Origin: Aeromicrobium chenweiae
GTDB lineage: Bacteria > Actinomycetota > Actinomycetes > Propionibacteriales > Nocardioidaceae
Length of the DNA stretch: 64,000 nt
Assembly (NCBI RefSeq): GCF_003065605.1
Contig: NZ_CP026952.1
Coordinates: forward strand, 434,001 to 498,000
Direction: 5' to 3'
A program made the translations under genes and the position numbers. This document shows, one piece after another, positions 50,033-56,856 of the stretch. Below the pieces are notes generated by a model. It was not told the origin of the DNA. It did not search any database and saw only the letters and a program-made list of their open reading frames with translations. How positions within the stretch are numbered: position 1 is the first letter of the stretch; each line of letters starts with the position of its first letter.

Positions 50033-51646
50033 TCAGGACACCGGTTCGGACTCTGCTTGCCCGCTGGCGGAGAGGTGCGCGGCGTATTCGTCGAACAGGT
50101 CTTGGTGGAGGCGGCCGCGAGTGCCCACGGCGTACCCGTTTTCCCGGGCCCACTGTCGGACGATAGCGGGGTCCCTCTCGGCGGAGGGATCTGCCGGCGG
50201 TGCCGATACTCCGGCGGCCGTCTGGTCCGCCAATACCGCGGGAGGCACCTTCTTGAGCTGGCGAGGGACGGCCGGCTGGAGGTGCTGCAGCAGGGTGCTG
50301 AAGTCGTCCGGGTGCACGATGCGGCAGCCCACGCGAGATGCAGCCTCAGCCTTGGTGCCGGAGAAGCCGCCGTCGGTCACGAGCATCGCCGTCTTGGCTG
50401 ACACGTTGCCCAAGACCCTCACACCTAGCGCCTCAGCGCGTCGCTCGAGCTGTTCGCGCAGAGCGGGGTCGCATCCGGTGAAGGCGACCTTGTGTCCGAC
50501 GCGGAGCGGGTCGCCGAGAGCCCAGGCGTCGGGAAGCGGACCGAGCCCGGTGGAGAGGCGTTCGTGCCGTGCGGCCTCGGCCTGGTCGAGTGCGTGGGTG
50601 AGGACTGTCTTGGGGAGGCCGAGCAGGGTGCTGACGTTGACGAGCTCTGCCTTCTCCGCACGGCTCACCATGCCGTCTTCGAGGGCGAGGTGGCACAGAG
50701 CGAGCAGGACGGAGCGGTTCGCTGCGGTCCGGTCCTCACTGCTTAGCCCCAGGGTGGCGGCCACGTCGTCAAGGGCGTCGGCTTCCGCCGTGCTGATCTC
50801 GCCGTCCTCGAGTGCCTCTACGAGGGTCTCCAGATAGGGGAGGGCGCTGGCAGGTGCGCCCTCGTCGAGGGCGTCGATGAGGGAGAAGTCTGCTAGCAGC
50901 TGCACGAGGGCTGGTGCGGATACGGCCTTCTTGGCCTGGTTGATCTCGACACGTGCCCGCACTGTCTCGCCGTGACCAGGTGCCTTTGGTTGGCGAGTCG
51001 CGCCGGACGGCCAGATCACGCCTGCGGCGTCGGAGAGTAGTGACAGGTGCTCGGGGTGTACCGCGGTCCCGTTGCGGGGGTTGAGGTAGTAGCCGAGCAG
51101 TCCTGCGGTTGCTCGAGCGTCGCCGAGGGCGGAGTGGGCGCCGCGCAGAGGCACGCGGGCTGCAGCGCAGCAGTCTGCGAGGCGGCGGCGGTCCATCGAG
51201 GGGAGGTAGTAGCTGCTGGCCTCGAGGGTGCACAGCGACGGAAGCCACGGCAGTTCCCAGCCTGCGTTCGAGTATTCAGACCGGATGAACGCGAGGTCAA
51301 ACCGTGCGTTATGTGCGACCAGGACGGTGCCCTGCATCCAGTGGTTGAGGTGAGGGATGAGGTCGCCGAACTTCGGCGCACCGCGCACGTCGTCGGCGGT
51401 GATGCCATGGATGTGGGTGGCGCCGACGGGTCCCTCGGGATCGATACGGCGTGACCACTCGCCGGTCACACGGCCGCTAGTGTCGGTGCGGACGACAGCG
51501 ATCTCCAGGACCCTGTGGTTGCGGGAGCTCAGACCGGTCGTCTCGACGTCGACGACCGTGAAACCCCCGGGGACCGGCAGCTCAGGTGAAACTGTGGCTC
51601 GGTGTTTGGCGGGGGCGGGGCTCCGCCATTTGTCGAACAGGCCCAT
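50033..51646 (-). CDS. Exonuclease-TerB-like-BRCT-Lsr2 fusion protein
   Basis: A 537-residue protein. Residues about 28-195 are a DnaQ DEDDh exonuclease (FTVVDVETTGL with Asp33 and Glu35, HNARFDLAFI, AHSALGDARAT). About 230-375 is a helical region resembling TerB-type domains (EALEDGEISTAEADALDDV repeated with another EDGMVSRAEKAELV). A BRCT domain lies at about 383-455 (VGHKVAFTGCDPALREQLE). The C-terminus at about 490-525 has the Lsr2 DNA-binding pattern (IVRQWARENGYAVGTRGRL). ATG with AGAGG 8 nt upstream is the start. It could be a DNA-targeting defence nuclease; that is inference. Confidence 0.75.
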   Translation of the reverse strand: MGLFDKWRSPAPAKHRATVSPELPVPGGFTVVDVETTGLSSRNHRVLEIAVVRTDTSGRVTGEWSRRIDPEGPVGATHIHGITADDVRGAPKFGDLIPHLNHWMQGTVLVAHNARFDLAFIRSEYSNAGWELPWLPSLCTLEASSYYLPSMDRRRLADCCAAARVPLRGAHSALGDARATAGLLGYYLNPRNGTAVHPEHLSLLSDAAGVIWPSGATRQPKAPGHGETVRARVEINQAKKAVSAPALVQLLADFSLIDALDEGAPASALPYLETLVEALEDGEISTAEADALDDVAATLGLSSEDRTAANRSVLLALCHLALEDGMVSRAEKAELVNVSTLLGLPKTVLTHALDQAEAARHERLSTGLGPLPDAWALGDPLRVGHKVAFTGCDPALREQLERRAEALGVRVLGNVSAKTAMLVTDGGFSGTKAEAASRVGCRIVHPDDFSTLLQHLQPAVPRQLKKVPPAVLADQTAAGVSAPPADPSAERDPAIVRQWARENGYAVGTRGRLHQDLFDEYAAHLSASGQAESEPVS

Positions 51647-51953
51647 GGTGTTCATCCTCTGATCTCGCTGCGATGACGGGGCGAGAGCGGTTTCGTCGGG
51701 TGGTGTCAGAACGATAGGCGACAGGTGGCCCACTTCGGAGTGGTTTCTCAATACCCGCGAGCCGGTCGGAGGCGCTCGCTCGGGGTAGATCGCGTGCGAC
51801 GTCGCTGTCGAGTGTCTGGGCGGGTTTGATGTCGGGCGGGCGGGCGTTTTGGCGCAGGGGCAGTGTCTCGGGTGCCCAAGGGCTTGTGCGCCGAGACGCT
51901 TGGCGAGGTGCAACCGGCTTTAGGCGGGCCACGTGACCGTGTGATCGCCATGG

Positions 51954-52127
51954 TCAGCGCCTACGCCGGATCGCCTTGACCAGGCGGATGATGTCGTTGC
52001 GCTGTGCGGGCTCAAGACGCACGAAGCGTTCGAGTCCGAGGCTGCAGGTCGTGATCGCGAACAGCACGACGAGCGTGGGCCTGTCGGGCCACAGTGCGCC
52101 AGCGGTGTGAAGGGCGATATTGAACAT
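51954..52127 (-). CDS. Small membrane-type protein, 57 residues
   Basis: MFNIALHTAGALWPDRPTLV leads into a hydrophobic stretch (LVVLFAITTCSLGLERF) and ends in a basic helix (RNDIIRLVKAIRRRR). GGAGG 5 nt before the ATG is strong evidence for translation. No family is recognised. It follows the terminator of the IF2N-HTH gene, so it has its own promoter in the 77 bp before it or reads through. Confidence 0.5.
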   Translation of the reverse strand: MFNIALHTAGALWPDRPTLVVLFAITTCSLGLERFVRLEPAQRNDIIRLVKAIRRRR

Positions 52128-52148
52128 GGGTGCCTCCGGGCATGACAA

Positions 52149-52172
52149 AGGCCCGCCGGTGAGAGCGGGCCT
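52149..52172 (-). terminator. Rho-independent terminator of the IF2N-HTH regulator
   Basis: AGGCCCGC and GCGGGCCT form a perfect 8-bp stem with an 8-nt loop, followed on the minus strand by TTTGTC. It lies 83 bp after the stop codon of the minus-strand regulator gene. Confidence 0.65.
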
Positions 52173-52254
52173 GGAGGAACGGGGGGCTGGATGGCTGGGG
52201 GCAGGGCTGTGCCTAGGGAGGGTCCATGAGAGACCTCCCTCGGATCGGGTTGAC

Positions 52255-52899
52255 CTACGTCCGGCGCCGGTGCGGGCTGGTGCGGGCGAGGTCGAAGACG
52301 TCGCCGACGCGTACTGTCACGCGTCCAGCTGACGGGGTCTGTGTGGCGAGCCGTCCCCGGTGAATCCAGGAGCGGACGGTCGAGGGCGCGACGCCGACGG
52401 CGGCCGCGGCCAGCTCGCAGGAGACGTAGCGGTCGTGGTGTTTGGGTCGGATGTTCGCCTGAGGCCCCGGCGGGGCGTTCGTTCGGCTGGTGATCGCGGC
52501 GCCGGCGGCTATAGCGTCTGTGGACTCGAAGACGTGGGTGCGCTGTTCGGTACGCACGGGTGCGAGGTAGCCGCGCCGGACCCATTGGCGGACGGTGGCG
52601 TTGTCGACGCTGAAGTAGAACGCGACGTCGTTGGTCGTCCACTCCTCGGTGTACTCGAGGTCGCGGTAGGGCTCGTAGTGGTCATCGTCGACGTCCGGGG
52701 AGAACGACAGTCGCCTCGGCCCCGGCCGGCTCCTCCCGCGCCCCTTTGGAAATGGCGGACGACTAGGGGCGGGATGGCGGTCGCGCAGGCTCGTCTCTGT
52801 CTCCGGTGGGACCGTCGCGAGGTGCGATGTCAGTCCCGACTCGAGCACCAACGTGCGCGACGCGACGCCTAGCTCGGCAGCCAGCTCGTAGACCCGCAT
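52255..52899 (-). CDS. IF2N-like plus two helix-turn-helix domains
   Basis: A 214-residue regulator. Residues 1-20 (MRVYELAAELGVASRTLVLE) match the IF2 N-terminal helix domain seen at the start of bacterial IF2. After a basic linker, HTH 1 at about 85-120 (WTTNDVAFYFSVDNATVRQWVRRGY) and HTH 2 at about 158-192 (CELAAAAVGVAPSTVRSWIHRGRL) are both of the MerR/excisionase type. An excisionase-like control protein of the island is the simplest reading. The terminator just downstream closes its transcript. Confidence 0.65.
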   Translation of the reverse strand: MRVYELAAELGVASRTLVLESGLTSHLATVPPETETSLRDRHPAPSRPPFPKGRGRSRPGPRRLSFSPDVDDDHYEPYRDLEYTEEWTTNDVAFYFSVDNATVRQWVRRGYLAPVRTEQRTHVFESTDAIAAGAAITSRTNAPPGPQANIRPKHHDRYVSCELAAAAVGVAPSTVRSWIHRGRLATQTPSAGRVTVRVGDVFDLARTSPHRRRT

Positions 52900-53035
52900 A
52901 AACGAAGGCTATCTCCGTGACAGTGCAACATCGTCTCGGCCGGATGTGGCGATCTTGGCAGGGAGGGCAGCAAAAAACCCGAGCCATCATGTGGTCTCGG
53001 GCCGCTCTGGACGCAACTCTGCCTCCGAGATGACT

Positions 53036-53425
53036 CTAAGCGTCGAAAAATGCCACGTCAAGCATCGGCATTGCCTTGGGGCGCCGGGCAGCGTTGAGAT
53101 GGACCTCGTGCTCGGGCGCTGACTCCATGAACTCGTCCTCGGTGATGAAGGCATCCCACTCGCGCAGGTTCCCTCGCGGAGCCTGGCAGACCTGTGCCCC
53201 TTGACGCGTCTGGCAGGCGGTTGCGCCGTCGGGCTCGCCATGAGAGGTCTCGAGGTCGAGGCCTGCATCGCGGCGGGCAGGAAGCCACCCGCATGCACGT
53301 TCCGGACAGTGCGTCCATCCGGTTAGACAGCTGGGACCGCTCGGACAAATATGCCGTCGGACCTCATCGAAGCTACCGCTTTGGGGCGCTCGGAGCCGCC
53401 ATCGGCAGCCATTACGTGCTTCCAA
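53036..53425 (-). CDS. Cys-rich hypothetical protein, up to 129 residues
   Basis: Frame on the minus strand with four closely spaced Cys (CPSGPSCLTGWTHCPERAC), a likely zinc site, and two later ones, then NLREWDAFITEDEFMESAPEH. The start would be a TTG. Codon positions look coding, but the N-terminal 20 residues are doubtful. No family is recognised. Confidence 0.4.
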   Translation of the reverse strand: MEARNGCRWRLRAPQSGSFDEVRRHICPSGPSCLTGWTHCPERACGWLPARRDAGLDLETSHGEPDGATACQTRQGAQVCQAPRGNLREWDAFITEDEFMESAPEHEVHLNAARRPKAMPMLDVAFFDA

Positions 53426-53566
53426 CTAACGGTCACGCCGGTGCCCCGCCCCAGCTCCGCTCGGGGTCCGCCTGTCTTCCCGCAAACGGCCCACCTCTGC
53501 CACCGGGTCGTGAGATGTTGACTGCGAGCCGGCGCCAGCCGTCGCTCAACACAAACCTGGAGCCTC

Positions 53567-54211
53567 ATGGCCGAACAGAATCCGCCCGCAGAGACCACCA
53601 CCTCTGGCCGTAACAGAACTCTCATCAGCGCCGGGGTTGCGGTCGTCGCGCTCGTCATCGGCCTTGGCGCCGGGTACGCGCTCGGGAGCTCCGGAAACTC
53701 TGACGACAGCGCTGTCGCGGCAACTTCCCCGGCGTCCCCGGAACCGGAGGAGACGTCTGCGGAGCCTGAAGTTGCACAAACCACCCCGCCTCCCGCCCTG
53801 GACACACCCGTTGCCCTCGGTACCGAAGTGGACCTTACGGTCATCAAGGTCACCGTCTCTGAGTACAAGAAGGACATCAAGGATCCAGACGGATCCGGCC
53901 CCGAGGCCGGCACCGAGTGGGACTCAGCGCTCGTACGTGCCTGCAACGTTTCCCTGGGGGAGGACGACGGACGAGACCTCATCACCAACTACGGTGTCTG
54001 GAACCTTGCCGATGACGACGACGGATCGTACGGGACTCTGGACCTGACCCCGTCCCCGGCGCCAGCCCCGCAGTGGGAGAGCTTCACCAAACTGAACCCG
54101 GGGAAGTGTCAAAAGGGATGGGTGGCCCTGGAGCGGCCCGAGAACGTCGCGCCTACGACCATCACGTACAGCTTCAACGACGAAGAGCAAACGCGTTGGG
54201 CCCTAAGCTGA
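53567..54211 (+). CDS. Membrane-anchored secreted protein with acidic linker
   Basis: A 214-residue protein with one transmembrane segment or signal anchor at about 19-42 (LISAGVAVVALVIGLGAGYAL). A Ser/Glu/Pro-rich linker (about 43-75, SPASPEPEETSAEPE) and an extracellular beta-type domain (VDLTVIKVTVSEYKKDI, WDSALVRACNV) follow; CNV and GKC could form a disulphide. The domain is reminiscent of DUF4352-type proteins, not certain. A damaged copy of part of this gene lies at 56429-56531. It ends 23 bp before the AbiE operator. Confidence 0.7.
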   Translation: MAEQNPPAETTTSGRNRTLISAGVAVVALVIGLGAGYALGSSGNSDDSAVAATSPASPEPEETSAEPEVAQTTPPPALDTPVALGTEVDLTVIKVTVSEYKKDIKDPDGSGPEAGTEWDSALVRACNVSLGEDDGRDLITNYGVWNLADDDDGSYGTLDLTPSPAPAPQWESFTKLNPGKCQKGWVALERPENVAPTTITYSFNDEEQTRWALS

Positions 54212-54228
54212 CGTTGAACACCACGGAC

Positions 54229-54265
54229 TATTCATGAAAACAGCGTTTGGCTGTTATCGTGAATA
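54229..54265. promoter_or_regulatory. Palindromic operator of the AbiE pair
   Basis: Two nested inverted repeats share one centre: TATTCA ... TGAATA outside and AACAGC-GTTTG-GCTGTT inside, together 37 bp. They lie 17 bp before the ATG of the AbiEi-like gene. AbiEi antitoxins are known to autoregulate by binding inverted repeats in their promoters, which this fits. Confidence 0.7.
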
Positions 54266-54281
54266 CGGAGGGTGGTGGGTC

Positions 54282-55295
54282 ATGGCGTGGCAGCAAGTAC
54301 TGGCCGACAAAGATGTCACGGTGGCGGTCGTCGATGCCGACCACGTGCTGCTTTTCGACCTCGCCAACTCGGTCCGTAATGAGCTCCCGTCGCGCCTGAT
54401 CCAGTCGCCGGCGCCGCTGTACCCGTCGCGGATCTTGAAGTGGGCAAACAGTCCTCGTACGTTGCTGGTGGTGCCAACAGCGTCCGAAGCGACAGTCCGC
54501 GCAGCTCGTTCAATCGGTTGGGACGTAGTCGCCGAGGACGGCACAGTCGATGTGCGTCTGGGCTCTCGTCACGTCGCCAGCCGCGCCACCAAGGACGCCG
54601 AACGCCCGCAGAAGCGGCGCCAGGGCCCGGTGCCGCGCTCAAAATTCACTCTGGGCAGGGTGCTGCTGGCCCAGCAACGGCCAGTTAGTCAAAGCGAGCT
54701 CGCGAGGAAAGCTGGCGTGTCTCAACCGACGGCTTCGCGCGCCTGCGCAGAGTTCGCCGCCCGCGGGTTCGTCGGTTCAGGCGACGGGGTCGCGGTGACT
54801 GACTGGTTCGCGATGGCTCGCTGGTGGCTGAGCTCCTACCCGGGGACGGGCGGGCCATCAAGCTACTGGTTCGGTCTCGAGCCGATTATGACGCAAGTTC
54901 AAGCGGCCTCGAAGTCGTTGCCCGGGGCAGTGTTCTCGGGGTCGGCCGCCGCGGATCTGCTCACCCCGTGGCAGCGGCCGGACGCAGTCGTTGCGTACAC
55001 GAAGTCGCCGGCGCTCCTGGAGGACGCCGGGTTCGTGCCAGTCAGCGACCCGTCGGCGGCAACACTGGTGGTGACAGCCCCAGCGGACACATCGGTGTGG
55101 GCCCACCGTCCGATAGAACGCGCCACCAACGGGGAACTCGTAGCCCTCGCCGACCCCCTGCAGGTTGCGTTTGACGTACTGAACGGCCCAGACAGCGGCA
55201 CCCGAGCCGAGGTGGCCGATCGTCTTCTGCAGGACCTGCACGGTCCGCTGCGGTCCGCGTGGGCGAAGTCGTGGGAGCTCGATGCCGACCGCTGA
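54282..55295 (+). CDS. AbiEi-like antitoxin with winged helix
   Basis: A 337-residue protein. A winged-helix domain at about 120-165 (FTLGRVLLAQQRPVSQSELARKAGVSQPTASRACAEFA) sits behind an N-terminal alpha/beta region (about 1-110). A large C-terminal part (about 190-337) resembles the AbiEi antitoxin body. ATG at 54282 is preferred over 54234 because the latter lies inside the operator. The gene overlaps the nucleotidyltransferase gene by 14 bp. Type IV AbiE antitoxins counter the toxin's effect and repress the operon. It is somewhat longer and more divergent than classical AbiEi. Confidence 0.7.
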   Translation: MAWQQVLADKDVTVAVVDADHVLLFDLANSVRNELPSRLIQSPAPLYPSRILKWANSPRTLLVVPTASEATVRAARSIGWDVVAEDGTVDVRLGSRHVASRATKDAERPQKRRQGPVPRSKFTLGRVLLAQQRPVSQSELARKAGVSQPTASRACAEFAARGFVGSGDGVAVTDWFAMARWWLSSYPGTGGPSSYWFGLEPIMTQVQAASKSLPGAVFSGSAAADLLTPWQRPDAVVAYTKSPALLEDAGFVPVSDPSAATLVVTAPADTSVWAHRPIERATNGELVALADPLQVAFDVLNGPDSGTRAEVADRLLQDLHGPLRSAWAKSWELDADR

Positions 55296-56103
55296 CGGCC
55301 TGCCACACCGGTCGCTGGTTGTGCGGTCGACGTCTCGCGCGGAGGACATGGGCTATCTGGCGATGGCTGACGTCGCCACCGCGACAGGTGCGCTGGACGC
55401 GGAGTACCGCCTCATCGGCGGGCACATGGTGTCGCACCTGGTGTACGCGTACGCGGTCGAAGGTGTCCCAGGCAGGGAGACCGCGGACGCTGACCTGGGA
55501 GCCCCGGGTGAGGTGGTCGGAGACCCCAGACTGGTCGAGCAGCTGACGAACATGACGTACCGCCAGGTGTCGGGAAACCGGTTCGAGCGTGACCTGTCCC
55601 AGGCGGAACGGTATGCGTCCGAGGAGGTGGACACCGGCCCGCGACCAGTCATCGACTTGCTCGTCCCTTCGGGCACCGCGTTCCATCTGCCCAACCACCA
55701 GGTCGGCGGCCTGGTGGTTGACGCCATCCCGGGTCTGATGCTGGCGTTGAGTGCCGCTCCGGTCGAGCTCACGGTGACGGCCACGCTGACCACCGGTGCG
55801 GAGCTGACAACGGGCGTGGCCATCCCGTCCCCCAAAGCTGCCCTGTGTCTGAAGCTGCTGTCGTACGCGTCGCGTCACGAGAACAAGGACGTCATTGACA
55901 TCTGGCGCCTTCTGGCTGTGTGCCGTGCGGCAGGCGTGAGCCCAGATGACTGGCGCACCGCCGGATCGCAAGGTGACGCGCTGGAGGTGTTGGACTCGCT
56001 GGGCTCGATGCGCAGCAAGACCCTCCAAGCTGCGTTGCCCGACCAACGCACTCGAGCGACCGTTGTTGCGTTGCGCAACATGGTGGCACCAAAGCTGAGC
56101 TGA
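55282..56103 (+). CDS. AbiEii-type nucleotidyltransferase toxin
   Basis: A 273-residue protein of the DNA-polymerase-beta-like nucleotidyltransferase fold used by AbiEii/AbiGii toxins. YRLIGGHMVSHLV (residues 42-54) holds the GG of the NTP motif, and GRETADADL (Arg65 to Asp71) holds the metal-binding Asp69 and Asp71. IPSPKAALCLKLLSYASRHENKDVIDIWRLL carries the conserved KxxK-type helix. Such toxins transfer nucleotides to tRNA or inhibit growth upon phage infection. It is coupled to the AbiEi-like antitoxin. Confidence 0.8.
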   Translation: MPTADGLPHRSLVVRSTSRAEDMGYLAMADVATATGALDAEYRLIGGHMVSHLVYAYAVEGVPGRETADADLGAPGEVVGDPRLVEQLTNMTYRQVSGNRFERDLSQAERYASEEVDTGPRPVIDLLVPSGTAFHLPNHQVGGLVVDAIPGLMLALSAAPVELTVTATLTTGAELTTGVAIPSPKAALCLKLLSYASRHENKDVIDIWRLLAVCRAAGVSPDDWRTAGSQGDALEVLDSLGSMRSKTLQAALPDQRTRATVVALRNMVAPKLS

Positions 56104-56683
56104 CGCGGACGGCAGCACCAGAGCCCTGTGGCGCTAGGGGAGGCTTCCAGTCCGACAGCCGCTGCGGGCGCTGTTGTGGGGGCGACTCTTCGGGCACGGG
56201 CGGCTGTCACCACCTAGGCAGCCGGCGCGTACCCGTGCAACCGTTCTGCCAGACGACCCCCGACCAGTGGGCACTCCTAGGCCGCGTGATTCAGGCCAAC
56301 AGGCGCAACACTCAAATGTCGCTGGGCTCGCTCCTCGTTCAGTTTGGACGCGTGACCGTGGAACGTGTCTCCAAGTCGGACTGCCTGCTAGGGCGGCGTC
56401 ACCCTCTTGCTCATCATCATCTTCCGAAACCTCATCACGAACTACTTGTCGGAACCTTGCCGATGACGACGACGGAACGTACAGGACCCCGGACTTGACC
56501 CCGTCCGCGGCGGGCCAGCCCGGAGTGGGCCGATTCTCACTCCCGACGTAACGCGTGTTCCCACCCAGGCGCCACAACGTTCCCGGTCTTGCGCCTCGCG
56601 GCGTTCTGTACAGGCCGAACCAGCCGTTCCCGATTCGCACTGCAATGGCGGTGGCCAGATCGCGTTTCTGCAGGTTAGAACTA
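56104..56683. other. Decayed right part of the island
   Basis: No intact gene. 56429-56531 is a degenerate copy of the 3' part of the membrane-anchored protein gene (same stretch as about 53976-54079), with a one-base deletion that breaks the frame (CTGGAACC in the intact copy, TCGGAACC here). The rest shows no recognisable protein on either strand, although one minus frame around 56560-56690 reads weakly protein-like. Confidence 0.6.
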
Positions 56684-56721
56684 TTGTCCCCATGTCCCAG
56701 AGGCCCGGGACATGGGGACAA
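56684..56721. repeat. Right copy of 23-bp repeat with an adjoining perfect inverted repeat
   Basis: The right att-type core is 56699-56721, identical to 33760-33782. TTGTCCCCATGTCCC at 56684-56698 is the exact reverse complement of GGGACATGGGGACAA at 56707-56721, with an 8-bp spacer. The left junction has no such inverted copy, so the right end has an extra half-site of its own. Confidence 0.8.
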
Positions 56722-56856
56722 CCCTGCGGCGGTGTGCTCCACGTCCAGGAGCGAGTATCGCAGAAGCGTCCTTCGTGCGTGGTCGGCGCCCGCCGGCCGG
56801 TGCCCCGGCCGGTCGCTCGCGTGGACAAGCCCACCGCGCAGGGGTAGGACTTGGAC

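Larger units (their letters stand above)
33783..56721. mobile_element. Genomic island integrated at the 5' end of tRNA-Lys
   Basis: About 22.9 kb bounded by the 23-bp direct repeat. The interior has mixed, less GC-saturated codon use, many unrelated small gene units, defence-type genes, recombinase-like genes and decayed fragments, in contrast to the chromosomal genes on both sides. No intact canonical tyrosine or serine integrase is present next to either end. The only recombinase-like genes are the two odd modules at 37.3-42.9 kb, so the island may be immobile, moved in trans, or moved by them. Bounds are inferred from the repeat and gene content. Confidence 0.7.
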
